From Dyella mobilis (GTDB lineage: Bacteria > Pseudomonadota > Gammaproteobacteria > Xanthomonadales > Rhodanobacteraceae), in NCBI RefSeq assembly GCF_016904945.1, contig NZ_JADIKF010000040.1:186001-250000 (forward strand): a stretch of 64,000 bases of DNA. Reading direction: 5' to 3'. A model generated the notes under the pieces. The model searched no databases. It had not been told where the DNA came from and saw only the letters and a program-made list of their open reading frames with translations. Positions 1-8,016 of this stretch are shown piece after piece; positions within the stretch are counted from its first letter, which is position 1; each line of letters opens with the position of its first letter. Made by a program: the position numbers and the translations under genes.

Positions 1-354
1 CAGCGCGCTTTGCGCCTGCCGATAGGCATTGCGTGTGGCCGGATCCGGCGCAATGCGCAACAAGGTCTGCCCACGCTTGATCTGCTGTCCCGCAGTAACC
101 TCGGCGCCGATCACCTGGCCGCCATGCCCAAGGCTGATCACGCTCGCGCGATGCGGATCCCCCACCGCCGTGCCCCACGCCTGGATGGTGTCGTGGAAAG
201 TCTGGCTTGCCGGCAGCGCCGTGGTCACCAGCACCTGGCCGCTGACATCCGCATCGTCATCATCGGCGGCGCCGCCACCGCCGCCACCGCTGCAACCGGC
301 CAGCAAGGCAAGCAGCGCCACCAGCGTGGCGCGAGTCAGCAAAAATCGATTCAT
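1..354 (-). CDS. RND efflux periplasmic adaptor subunit (HlyD/MFP family), C-terminally cut by the window edge
   Basis: Only the first 118 codons are present. The protein starts MNRFLLTRATLVALLALLAG followed by Cys, a lipoprotein signal and lipobox, then a Gly/Asp-rich linker and a biotinyl-lipoyl-like hairpin segment containing VTAGQQIKRGQTLLRI, as in membrane fusion proteins that bridge an RND pump and an outer-membrane channel. Its ATG overlaps the TGA of the upstream channel gene (ATGA at 351-354), so the two are translationally coupled. The inner-membrane pump would be expected beyond the left edge. Family call is good; the substrate is unknown. Confidence 0.85.
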   Translation of the reverse strand, partial: MNRFLLTRATLVALLALLAGCSGGGGGGAADDDDADVSGQVLVTTALPASQTFHDTIQAWGTAVGDPHRASVISLGHGGQVIGAEVTAGQQIKRGQTLLRIAPDPATRNAYRQAQSAL

Positions 355-1724
355 GGGGTGGTTGCCGCTAAAGAAGACGGTTGAAGATCGGTATCGCCCA
401 GCAAGGTTTCCAGCGCGATCGCCTGTTGCGATTGCTGGTCGCGCGCCGCGATGAAATCCACGTCCGCGCCAAGCGCGTTGGCACGGATGGAGAGATAGGT
501 CGGCCAATCGAGCAGCCCCTTCTGCCACGCGGCTTGCGCCGCTACGCGAGCCTGGTCGAGCCTGGCTGCGTGTGCTTGCAGCTGATCGCGCTGCCGGGCA
601 AGCGTGTCCAGGTCGGCGGTGATTTGTGCGATATCGCTGCGCGTGGTGAGCAGGCGATTTTCATAATCGTCCTTGAGTTGCTGGCGCGTAGCCTTTTCGA
701 TGGCGATGTTGCCGCGATTGCGGTCGAACAGGGGCAACGTGAAGCCGATGGTGAAACCGTTGGTCACTTCGTTGGTGGTATCGCGCTGCCTGTCCACACC
801 GAAGTTGAGCGCCGGGAACTGCGCACGAATGGCGCCGCGTAACGTGGCTTCCTGCGCTTGGTAGCCCGCTTGCAGGGCAAGCAGATCCGGACGCCGCCGC
901 GGCAGGCTCGCCAGCGCCGCCTGCACTTGCTGCGGGGTCGGGTTTGCCCGGAAGGATTCGCCGATCAGGTCCAACGGCGCATCGGGCGCGAGCCCCAGCA
1001 GCAGGCGCAGGTCGTGCTCGGATTGATGCAACTGGATGGTGTTGTCGGAGACACGCTTGCTGGCATCCGCGTAGGCGTTCAAGCCGGCACTGGCGGCGTC
1101 GTAGGTGAGGTTGCCCGCTTGCAACGCTTTGCGAACGCGATCGTCCACCGGCGCCAGCGCCGCCTGCTCCGCCGCCAACTGCTTTTGCTGGGCCCGCAGC
1201 GATATCACCTGATTGAACAGCAGGCGCGCCTGCGCAATCGTCTGCCACTCTGCCCAAAGCAGATCGAGATTCACCTGTTGCGCCTGACTCTTGGCCGCGG
1301 CCACGCGGGTGGAACGAGTCAGCAGACTGGTGATGTCCTCGCTGATGCCATAGCTGTACGCACTGGTGGCGCCCACTTGCTTGTGCGCCAGAAAATCCTG
1401 GCTGATGGCGATTTGCGGATCGGGCAACAGGCCCGCTGCAAAGGATTGCGCGCGGGCAATGCCCAACTGATCGCGCATGACCTTCAGGTCCGGATTGTTC
1501 GCAACGGCGAGGATGGCCACATCCGTGGAATCCATGCCCTGCGCCGGATCGAAATGATGCGTGCGCAGCGCCGGCAACGGCATGTCGGCCGTACTCGCCG
1601 ACAGATGCACCACATCGGCAGCGCCCTGCCCCTGGCCCAAAGGCTGCGGCGAATAGGTCGCACACCCGGCGAGCAGCATCAGCCCAACCAGCGTGCCGGC
1701 ACGCCATCCGTGCATCGGCAACAT
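351..1724 (-). CDS. TolC-like outer membrane efflux lipoprotein
   Basis: A protein of about 457 residues with a lipoprotein signal (LVGLMLLAG then Cys) and the two repeated long alpha-helical regions of the outer membrane efflux protein family, including DVAILAVANNPDLKVMRDQL near the N-terminus and GFTIGFTLPLFDRNRGNIA in the second repeat. Length is normal for the family. I chose the ATG at 1724 because it places the signal peptide near the N-terminus; an in-frame upstream start at 1766 would add 14 residues. It is the first gene of the efflux operon and lies divergent from a LysR regulator that probably controls it. Confidence 0.88.
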   Translation of the reverse strand: MLPMHGWRAGTLVGLMLLAGCATYSPQPLGQGQGAADVVHLSASTADMPLPALRTHHFDPAQGMDSTDVAILAVANNPDLKVMRDQLGIARAQSFAAGLLPDPQIAISQDFLAHKQVGATSAYSYGISEDITSLLTRSTRVAAAKSQAQQVNLDLLWAEWQTIAQARLLFNQVISLRAQQKQLAAEQAALAPVDDRVRKALQAGNLTYDAASAGLNAYADASKRVSDNTIQLHQSEHDLRLLLGLAPDAPLDLIGESFRANPTPQQVQAALASLPRRRPDLLALQAGYQAQEATLRGAIRAQFPALNFGVDRQRDTTNEVTNGFTIGFTLPLFDRNRGNIAIEKATRQQLKDDYENRLLTTRSDIAQITADLDTLARQRDQLQAHAARLDQARVAAQAAWQKGLLDWPTYLSIRANALGADVDFIAARDQQSQQAIALETLLGDTDLQPSSLAATTP

Positions 1725-2027
1725 CGTTTTGTCACGTAATGAAAACTTTAGCGACCGCACCCGCAAGCCTCTGATCCATACCGATGACGATGCAAGGCTA
1801 ACGGTTCTGGCTTAGCGCTTACTTTGCTCGGCAACGCGCGGCCCGAAAGGCTCAATCCATGCATGAAACGACCCGCCCCACAGAACAGACCGGCGAAACA
1901 CCGCCCTCGCACCTGGCCGCCGGAAGCGCATCGCCGGCTGCGGGAAAAGGCTGGTATCGGAGGTCGGCTCGGCGCATCATCCATTCGAAAATGCAATAGC
2001 TATATATATCAGCCATTTTAAATTTAC
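1725..2027. promoter_or_regulatory. Divergent promoter region between the efflux operon and the LysR gene
   Basis: About 300 bp with no convincing gene. The part next to the LysR start (about 1985-2025) is strongly AT-rich (runs such as AATAGCTATATATATCAG), unlike its surroundings, and is the likely promoter and operator zone. LysR proteins usually bind the shared promoter of a divergent target; that control is inferred, not shown. Confidence 0.5.
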
Positions 2028-2894
2028 ATGACAAAACTCATGAAAGCGCTGGATCTGGATGCCGTAAAAGCCTTCGTCTTCGTCGCCGACCTGCAGAGCT
2101 TCACCCGTGCCGCCGAGGTGCTGGACAGCACCCAATCCGCGATCAGCCTCAAGCTGCGGCGCCTGGAAGAACAGCTTGGCCGTCGCCTGCTGGAGCGCAC
2201 CCCGCGGCAAGTGCGCCTGTCGGCCGAAGGCGCCGTATTCCTCGAATCCGCGCGTTCGCTGGTGGGCGCCCACGAGCGGGCGGTGTCTTCTTTCGAGGTG
2301 GAACGGCGCCGCATGACCATCGGCATCAGCCAATTGATCGTCGGCAGCGAATTGCCCGCCCTGCTCCGCCGCATCAACGAGCACGATCCCAGCCTGCTGA
2401 TCGAAATGCGCGTGGCCGGTTCGGGGGAGATCATGCAAGCGTATGAAGAAGGCACTTTGGATGCCGCCCTGGTCGTGCAACCGCCGGGCCGCCGCCATCA
2501 AGGCGAAACGATTTTCACGGAAAGCTTTGCGTGGATCGCGGTGGCGAACTGGCAGCAGCGTCCCGGGCTTCCCCTGCCCCTGGCTACTCAGGGCGCCTCG
2601 TGCAGCATCCGTGCGGCAGCCGTGCGAGCGCTGGACGAAGTCGGCCTGAGCTGGGCCGAGGTGTTTATCGGCAAGGGCGCGGCGGTGGTCGGCGCTGCCG
2701 CCGCGGCCGGGCTCGCGATCGCCGTGCTGGCCAGGCGCACCGCGCCAAGCGGCACGATCGACGTGGGGGAACTGCTATCACTTCCCGCACTGCCCAGGCA
2801 GGAAGTGGTGCTCTATACCGCACTGAACGACCGCCGTTCGCGCGATGCGATACGCACGCTGACCACGGCGTTCAAAAGCCTTTCCGCTGCGTAA
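2028..2894 (+). CDS. LysR family transcriptional regulator
   Basis: 288 residues. The N-terminal winged helix is typical (FTRAAEVLDSTQSAISLKL, then RRLEEQLGRRLLERTPR), followed by a periplasmic-binding-protein-like effector domain from about residue 95. A second ATG four codons downstream is an alternative start; neither has a strong ribosome binding site. The gene is divergent from the RND efflux operon, so regulation of that operon is the simplest reading. Inducer unknown. Confidence 0.88.
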   Translation: MTKLMKALDLDAVKAFVFVADLQSFTRAAEVLDSTQSAISLKLRRLEEQLGRRLLERTPRQVRLSAEGAVFLESARSLVGAHERAVSSFEVERRRMTIGISQLIVGSELPALLRRINEHDPSLLIEMRVAGSGEIMQAYEEGTLDAALVVQPPGRRHQGETIFTESFAWIAVANWQQRPGLPLPLATQGASCSIRAAAVRALDEVGLSWAEVFIGKGAAVVGAAAAAGLAIAVLARRTAPSGTIDVGELLSLPALPRQEVVLYTALNDRRSRDAIRTLTTAFKSLSAA

Positions 2895-2928
2895 TGCAAA
2901 GGGAATGAAATTTTCGAGGAGATGTGAC

Positions 2929-3249
2929 ATGCGTTTGAACACGGCCGCGTTGATGGCGTTCTTGCTGATCGGTACCGGCGCAATGCCGCGCACCGGCCAT
3001 GCGCTCCCTACCGTCTTGCAGGACGGCAGCAGCATCACCAACGCCATTCCCATCCGGGCACCGAACGAACAGACCGGCGTCAAGGCCGAATACCACTGGA
3101 TCGCCGAGCACTTTCCCGGCTACAAGCGAGGTGGGCAGGCGCTCTTGAACCAGAACGGGCGCGTCTACGACTCCATCGAAATCATCACCGCCAGCGGCGA
3201 GCGCAGGAAGGTGTTTTTCGACATCACCGACTTCTTCGGAAAGATGTAA
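2929..3249 (+). CDS. Small exported protein of unknown function
   Basis: 106 residues with an N-terminal signal peptide ending near PRTGHALP. The start at 2929 is supported by an AGGAG box eight bases upstream (GAGGAGATGTGAC). The mature part is about 80 residues and lacks cysteines; I recognise no domain. It follows the LysR gene by 34 bp on the same strand and might be co-transcribed. Confidence 0.65.
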   Translation: MRLNTAALMAFLLIGTGAMPRTGHALPTVLQDGSSITNAIPIRAPNEQTGVKAEYHWIAEHFPGYKRGGQALLNQNGRVYDSIEIITASGERRKVFFDITDFFGKM

Positions 3250-3326
3250 CGTCCGCTCGCTGGCCACTGGAACGCAGCGCGAGAACCCGCACGTGATTGC
3301 TACGCACCTTTCGCAGGAGCAAGACC

Positions 3327-3776
3327 ATGTCCGACAACTGGCTCCAGTACATTCCCGGCGACCCGACCTTCCAGCCTTCGCACGAACAGGCTGAAAAAGC
3401 GCGAAGCCTGTTGGCTTCCTATGTTCCCGATGCCGATGAAGTATCGGTCGCGTTTACCGAAACCATCGAGTTCTTCGACCCCGGCGCCAACTGGTCGGGG
3501 GTGACGTGTCCCGCCTGCGGCGCGGACGCCGAACCGTGGTGGCTGGAAGCCATGGACGCCGCCTCGCACGAAGGTTTCAGCAATCTCTTCGTCACGGCAC
3601 AGTGCTGCGGCAAGCGCGTGTCGTTGAACGAGCTGCACTACAACTGGCCTTGTGCTTTCGGCCGCTTCGCGCTGCAAGCCATGAATCCGAACGTGCGGGA
3701 GCTCACGCCCGCGCAAGAATCCGCGCTTGCCGAAACGGTTGGTCACGGGTTGCGCAAGGTCTGGATGCACTTGTAG
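3327..3776 (+). CDS. Cysteine-containing hypothetical protein
   Basis: 149 residues, cytoplasmic by appearance, with a zinc-ribbon-like CPACG motif and a later QCCGKRVSL that could supply the second metal-binding knuckle. A GGAGC ribosome binding site precedes the ATG. I do not recognise the family; the spacing suggests a small structural zinc site. No clear operon partner. Confidence 0.65.
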   Translation: MSDNWLQYIPGDPTFQPSHEQAEKARSLLASYVPDADEVSVAFTETIEFFDPGANWSGVTCPACGADAEPWWLEAMDAASHEGFSNLFVTAQCCGKRVSLNELHYNWPCAFGRFALQAMNPNVRELTPAQESALAETVGHGLRKVWMHL

Positions 3777-3942
3777 GCACCTACTCGACTCCGCTTCGAT
3801 TTTGACGAAACGTTCACATCGCCAGCGCAAACATCGATCCGGACGTTGGCTTGCCAACAGGGGAAACACACCCGTTCTCGGTACGACGAATGCATCAGCA
3901 CGAAACGGGCGGCAAGTCATCCAACCTCAAACCATACCAGCG

Positions 3943-4029
3943 CAGTGCCAAGCGCACTGGGACGTTTTTTTGCGCAAGCAAGAAGCGTGATGACCGCATG
4001 TCATCGAAGCAAACTGGAGGATATTTCTC
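3943..4029 (+). promoter_or_regulatory. Conserved leader with attenuator-like hairpin upstream of graspetide precursor 1
   Basis: A hairpin CAGTGC/GCACTG (3943-3948 with 3954-3959) is followed within a few bases by seven Ts (3965-3971), the layout of an intrinsic terminator, about 60 bases before the precursor start. From the T-run to the ATG the sequence is nearly identical to that upstream of the second precursor at 37.7 kb, while the hairpin stem differs (GGTGC/GCACC there) and still pairs. The segment ends with the ribosome binding site GGAGG. Function as an attenuator is inferred. Confidence 0.6.
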
Positions 4030-4179
4030 ATGAATAATGAAGAAATCGAGATCGTACGCCCCTTTGCACGCCTGATGGCCACTGAAGTTTCGCAAGACGA
4101 AGTGGATTTGATGGCCAAGAAGGGAACGTTCGTTTCCGTGCGATCCGGCCCCGCTTTCAACGATTGGCCGGACGCCTGA
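4030..4179 (+). CDS. Microviridin-like graspetide precursor peptide (copy 1)
   Basis: 49 residues, too short for ordinary gene callers. The leader contains RPFARLMATE at residues 10-19, close to the PFFARFL recognition motif of microviridin leaders. The C-terminal part reads GTFVSVRSGPAFNDWPDA, with hydroxyl donors Thr33, Ser36 and Ser39 followed by acids Asp45 and Asp48, the donor-then-acceptor order of ester-crosslinked graspetides. NDW recalls the SDW of microviridin cores. The ATP-grasp ligase gene starts 100 bp downstream. A paralog at 37583-37735 conserves these residues and the leader motif. Strong TGGAGG ribosome binding site. The product is likely a protease-inhibitor-type cyclic peptide, by analogy only. 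Confidence 0.82.
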   Translation: MNNEEIEIVRPFARLMATEVSQDEVDLMAKKGTFVSVRSGPAFNDWPDA

Positions 4180-4202
4180 TCTCCGGTCGACCCGGTTATC
4201 TC

Positions 4203-4219
4203 GAACTGCACCGCAGTTC
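4203..4219 (+). other. Hairpin downstream of precursor 1
   Basis: GAACTGC-ACC-GCAGTTC is a perfect 7-bp stem with a 3-base loop, 24 bases after the precursor stop. The second precursor carries the longer palindrome GGAACTGCCATGGCAGTTCC at the same relative place. It may protect the short precursor mRNA from 3' decay; this is inference. Confidence 0.55.
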
Positions 4220-4230
4220 CGTGTACCCAA

Positions 4231-4256
4231 ACCGCCACGGCACTCCGTGGCGGTTT
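4231..4256 (+). terminator. Intercistronic terminator-like hairpin between precursor and ligase
   Basis: ACCGCCACGG-CACT-CCGTGGCGGT forms a perfect 10-bp stem with a 4-base loop and is followed by TT. It lies between the precursor and the ATP-grasp gene, a common place for partial terminators that make precursor transcripts more abundant than enzyme transcripts. A GTG at 4247 inside this stem is an unlikely start for the ligase. Confidence 0.6.
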
Positions 4257-4279
4257 CACACCACCACGATAGGCACGCC

Positions 4280-5374
4280 GTGAGCGCTCCCGTTCTCCTT
4301 CTCTCCCTGGATTACGATCCACACGCTTCCGCCATGGCCTGGGCATTGCGCCAAAACGGCGTACCTTATCGCCTCAACCCTTCGCTACGAGTCGATGCGA
4401 CGACGCGCGTATCCATCCGCGTCGATGGCGACAAGGATGGCATGTCGATCGACGATTTCGACACCGGGCACGTGCGTTCGGTCTGGCACCGCCGCCCCCG
4501 CCTGCCCGAAGCCGGCCGTTGCCTGGAGGCGGACCGCAGCTTTATCGAAGGCCAGTGGAAGTATTTTCAGAAAAATGTCTTCGATGCGGCGGACGGCCTG
4601 TTCGGCACCTTGTGGGTCAACCGCCCCCATGCTGCCGACCACGCCGAAAACAAGCTTATCCAGTTGCAAGCCGCGCGTGCCGCGGGCCTGCTCATTCCCG
4701 ACACGGTCATCGGCAACCATGCACCCGACGTGGCACAACTGATCAACCGCTGGGGCCGCATCGTCTTCAAGACCTTCTATCCGCAGGCCTGGGAAGACGA
4801 GCGCAAAGGCAGCACCTATCAAATGAGCGTGGTCATGCTGGATGCCTCCAGCGAGTTGCCCGAACGCGCCGTGGCGATAAGCCCAGGCATCTACCAGCAA
4901 TACATCGACAAGTCCTATGACGTGCGCGTCACCGTGGTGGGGCACGAGCTGTTTGCCATCAAGATGAGCAAATCGTCGGGCAGTGCCTATTTCGATTGGC
5001 GCCCGCATTCCCACGACGACGACGCCAGGATCGAAAAATTCGAGGTCAGCGCCACACTGGAGTCAAAGTTGCGCGAGGTCATGAGCCGGCTTGGCATCGT
5101 CTTCGGCTGCATAGACCTGGTTGTCGATCGCAACGACGATATTTATTTCCTGGAGGTCAACCAGGCCGGCCAGTTTCTGTTCGTGGAAGAACTGATGCCG
5201 GATATGCCGATTTTGCGTGCCATGACCGCCATGCTCAGCAGCGGCAGCACGGATTACAGCTACGGCGACAGCGTCGACGTGCGACTGGAGCAGTATCTTG
5301 CAACGGACGAATTCCGTGAAATCGCAAGCAAGCCCGGCCAGGTGCCACAACAGGTTGCAAAAGAAGCTCCTTGA
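4280..5374 (+). CDS. ATP-grasp ligase of the graspetide (MvdD/MvdC-like) family
   Basis: 364 residues from the GTG at 4280; an in-frame GTG at 4247 is rejected because it falls within a hairpin. ATP-grasp features are clear: NKLIQLQAARAAGLLIPDTV (central domain entry), IVFKTFYPQAW (ATP-binding Lys), QQYIDKSYDVRVTVVGHELF, and the metal-binding DLVVDRNDDIYFLEVNQAG near the end, with the Glu-x-Asn motif of this superfamily. Length is slightly above the usual 320-340 for MvdD-type enzymes. These enzymes phosphorylate Asp/Glu side chains and form esters with Thr/Ser (or amides with Lys) in a precursor peptide. The precursor lies directly upstream. No transporter or protease is adjacent. Confidence 0.85.
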   Translation: MSAPVLLLSLDYDPHASAMAWALRQNGVPYRLNPSLRVDATTRVSIRVDGDKDGMSIDDFDTGHVRSVWHRRPRLPEAGRCLEADRSFIEGQWKYFQKNVFDAADGLFGTLWVNRPHAADHAENKLIQLQAARAAGLLIPDTVIGNHAPDVAQLINRWGRIVFKTFYPQAWEDERKGSTYQMSVVMLDASSELPERAVAISPGIYQQYIDKSYDVRVTVVGHELFAIKMSKSSGSAYFDWRPHSHDDDARIEKFEVSATLESKLREVMSRLGIVFGCIDLVVDRNDDIYFLEVNQAGQFLFVEELMPDMPILRAMTAMLSSGSTDYSYGDSVDVRLEQYLATDEFREIASKPGQVPQQVAKEAP

Positions 5375-5462
5375 TCGTTCTCTGCCTGACTGGCGAACCC
5401 TTCGAGGGCAGGATGCGGCTCCGCCGCTGAACGTTTGAATCCGTGAAAAATCCGGTGGCGGT

Positions 5463-5549
5463 TCAGACCAGCATCGCAGCCAGGGTGGACACGCAGATCG
5501 CGACACAGGCGGCAAAGAAACTGTTGAGCATCAGCGTTTCGAATTTCAT
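5463..5549 (-). CDS. 28-residue membrane peptide (tandem copy A)
   Basis: Encodes MKFETLMLNSFFAACVAICV then STLAAMLV. A single hydrophobic span covers most of it, with two cysteines four residues apart. A GGAGAG ribosome binding site lies just upstream of the ATG. The near-identical copy B is 120 bp away on the same strand; most differences between the two open frames are synonymous, which supports translation. Function unknown; too short for standard gene callers. Confidence 0.7.
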   Translation of the reverse strand: MKFETLMLNSFFAACVAICVSTLAAMLV

Positions 5550-5669
5550 GGCGACTCTCCTTTCGATGATGGTTCGAGGCTGTTGCCTCTGTTGGAATAG
5601 TGGTTTCTAAAAACCACTCGATCGTTGGATGCAGCTTTGCGGCGAAGCGTTTAAACCGGGGCGACGATT

Positions 5670-5756
5670 TCAGCCCAGCATCGCGACCAGGGTCGACACG
5701 CAGATCGCAACGCAAGCGGCAAAGAAGCTGTTGAGCATCAGCGTTTCGAATTTCAT
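5670..5756 (-). CDS. 28-residue membrane peptide (tandem copy B)
   Basis: Encodes MKFETLMLNSFFAACVAICV then STLVAMLG, differing from copy A at two residues in the last six. A GGAGAA ribosome binding site precedes the ATG at the same spacing as in copy A. It is transcribed first of the two. The pair lies just past the graspetide ligase on the opposite strand, so a link to that system is possible but not shown. Confidence 0.7.
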   Translation of the reverse strand: MKFETLMLNSFFAACVAICVSTLVAMLG

Positions 5757-6052
5757 GGCGGTTCTCCGTTCGATGGTTGAGTGAGGCTTTCGAGATAGGT
5801 ATTGCAAAGCCGATGCCAACGCGCAAAACCACTCAAAAACCGCATAACTGAGCCATTTTCAGAAGATGAACGGATAAGCCGAGATTGTCCGCGGACAGCT
5901 GTCCGCGTTGTCCGGACAGCACACGGACAACACAACCTCGCCCGAAAATTTCCATCACGGCGCCCGGCTCCGCACCGGAACGACAGGCAATGTAGGCGGC
6001 GGGATTCAATCGGATCGCCAGCCACTGCCTGGCGCGAACAAGGGGAAGCATC

Positions 6053-6994
6053 GTGAAATCATGGATCGTGGCCTTGAGCCTGCTAGGCCTGTGCGGCAGC
6101 ACCTATGCAGCGACAACGACCTGGCAACCTGGCGCCGGACACGTGCAAATACCGTTGTGGCCGGGAACGCCGCCTGATGCCCAGGCCCTGCCAGGCCCGG
6201 AATATGTGGAGACAGACCCCAAGGCCTTGATCGCCGGCAAAACCATGCTTGCCATTCGCAACGTGTCGCAACCGACAATGACGATCTACACCCCCAAGGG
6301 CGACAACACTGGAGCCGCCGTGGTGGTGTTTCCGGGCGGCGGTTTCGAAATACTGGCCATGGATCTGGAAGGCAGCGAGGTCTGCGACTGGTTGACGTCC
6401 AAAGGCATCACCTGCGTCCTGCTGAAATATCGCGTGCCGGGTACGCCCTACGATTGGCGATGCAACTGCCGCGACCACGATTACGCCGTGCCCGTACCCG
6501 CGTTGGAAGATGCCCAACGAGCCCTGGGCCTGGTGCGACAGCACGCTGCGGCATGGCACGTCGATCCGCACGAGGTTGGCGTGCTCGGCTTTTCAGCGGG
6601 CGGGTATCTGGTGGCCGAGGTAAGCACCCATTTCACGCATCGCTGGTACAAGCCGATCGATGCCGCCGACCGGGAAAGCAGCCGTCCGGATTTTGCCATT
6701 GCCGTTTATCCCGGACATCTGGCCACCGATGACGACAAATTGAACCCCAACGTTCCGGTTTCCCGCGATACGCCGCCCACCTTTCTGGTGCAAGCCGAAG
6801 ACGACAACGAGGATGGCGTCAACCAGTCGCTGGTTTACTACGCTGCACTGAAGAAGGCCGGCGTACCTGCCGAGATGCATCTCTACGCACACGGTGGACA
6901 TGCTTTCGGCCTGCGTCCCACCTCGCTTCCCATTACCCATTGGCCGCAACTGGTCGATACGTGGCTGCAAACCATCGGCGTGATGAAACAGTGA
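6053..6994 (+). CDS. Exported alpha/beta hydrolase (BD-FAE/acetyl-esterase-like)
   Basis: 313 residues with a signal peptide cleaved near STYA-ATT. The alpha/beta-hydrolase core shows an oxyanion segment VVVFPGGGFEI, the nucleophile elbow GFSAGG (about residues 182-187), an acid region near QAEDDNEDG and the catalytic His in YAHGGHAFGL. These match carbohydrate esterases and xylan acetyl-esterases of the Aes/BD-FAE group. The natural substrate cannot be read from sequence. Confidence 0.85.
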   Translation: MKSWIVALSLLGLCGSTYAATTTWQPGAGHVQIPLWPGTPPDAQALPGPEYVETDPKALIAGKTMLAIRNVSQPTMTIYTPKGDNTGAAVVVFPGGGFEILAMDLEGSEVCDWLTSKGITCVLLKYRVPGTPYDWRCNCRDHDYAVPVPALEDAQRALGLVRQHAAAWHVDPHEVGVLGFSAGGYLVAEVSTHFTHRWYKPIDAADRESSRPDFAIAVYPGHLATDDDKLNPNVPVSRDTPPTFLVQAEDDNEDGVNQSLVYYAALKKAGVPAEMHLYAHGGHAFGLRPTSLPITHWPQLVDTWLQTIGVMKQ

Positions 6995-6999
6995 AAGCC

Positions 7000-7032
7000 T
7001 GGCCCTTGACCGGAGAACCCGGTCAAGGGCCA
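7000..7032. terminator. Hairpin between convergent genes
   Basis: TGGCCCTTGACCGG at 7000-7013 pairs perfectly with CCGGTCAAGGGCCA at 7019-7032, leaving a 5-base loop. It lies between the convergent esterase and the exported protein gene, so it can serve both strands. There is no clear T-run on either side. Confidence 0.55.
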
Positions 7033-7041
7033 AACACCGAT

Positions 7042-8016
7042 TCAGTTCGACTCGGTGAACTGGATGGAGGGCGTCGATCCGCCCGATGCCGAACAGGATC
7101 CGAGATTCAAGTTGTTGGTCTCGCCGGTGGTGCCGTCATTCGAAGCGCAGGTGGGCGCATCGCTCGAGCCGTCGCTCAATGAAACGTTGACCGTGACCGA
7201 TGATCCGGCGTTGAAATCCGCCTCCGATCCGCCGCCGTCGCCAATGATGTTGAACTCCGAAGCCTGCCAGGCCGTCGCCAGGTCGACCACGCTGTCGTCG
7301 CCGCTGGTGCTATAGGCTTCGGTACCGTCGGCAAAGGTCAGCGTGTCGCTGCCACCCGCTACGGCGGTGCCGGTCAGCGTCATGTTCGCAAGATCGCTGA
7401 TGTCGTCATCCGGCACCGTAACCGCCGCGCTGTTCATGTAACAGGACCCTTGGTAAGACATCCAGCCGCCACTGGGACAGGTATCCCCGTAGTTGATCAG
7501 CCAATACTGCATGAAGGCCTCGCCCTCGCCCGAGGCATACACGAACTGCTCCCAAGCCTGGCAACCCGACACGCCGTTGCAGGCGTCCGTGCTCATGAAG
7601 TTCGAATTGAGCTGCAGCGAATAATCGTCGCTCTCGCCGTCATCGCTTTCGCTGGTGACGCCCGACACGCTGGGAAAGCTTCCCACTGTCTGCGAGATCA
7701 CCCCGGAGGAAGCGACTGCCGCGTAATCGTCGCCATTGCCGACTGTCTGCGCTTCGGGCTTGTGCCTTGGCAAATAAAGGCGATTCGGCGCTTTCACGCA
7801 ATCGACCTTGGACCAGACGGTGCTGGGATAACTCGCGTGATAGCAGCCGTTTGCCGGTGCAGACGTATGCTGCATGGTGTGGCGCCAGGCGGCATGGAAC
7901 TGGGCCTCCAGGTCCGGTGCCGACGAAGCGGCAAAAGCAGATGGCATCGCAACGGCACCCGCAAACACTGATACAACTGCCAGATACACGGCACAACGTA
8001 CGTGACCATTTTTCAT
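7042..8016 (-). CDS. Exported protein of unknown function
   Basis: 324 residues with a signal peptide ending near PSAFA-ASS. The ATG at 8016 is supported by GGGGAG upstream. The mature protein is acidic and rich in Ser, Asp and Gly, with about eight cysteines, and its C-terminal half looks like extended beta structure (TLTGTAVAGGSDTLTFADG). I recognise no catalytic motif. An extracellular or surface role is likely from the export signal. Confidence 0.7.
   Translation of the reverse strand: MKNGHVRCAVYLAVVSVFAGAVAMPSAFAASSAPDLEAQFHAAWRHTMQHTSAPANGCYHASYPSTVWSKVDCVKAPNRLYLPRHKPEAQTVGNGDDYAAVASSGVISQTVGSFPSVSGVTSESDDGESDDYSLQLNSNFMSTDACNGVSGCQAWEQFVYASGEGEAFMQYWLINYGDTCPSGGWMSYQGSCYMNSAAVTVPDDDISDLANMTLTGTAVAGGSDTLTFADGTEAYSTSGDDSVVDLATAWQASEFNIIGDGGGSEADFNAGSSVTVNVSLSDGSSDAPTCASNDGTTGETNNLNLGSCSASGGSTPSIQFTESN

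Noticed and set aside
1748..1996. 82-codon minus-strand frame between the efflux and LysR genes
   Set aside because: Arg/Cys-rich product without ribosome binding site in the divergent promoter region.
4247..4279. Longer start of the ATP-grasp ligase at GTG 4247
   Set aside because: This GTG lies inside the perfect 10-bp terminator-like stem at 4231-4254 and would add a His-rich stretch unlike the family; GTG 4280 places the first beta strand normally.
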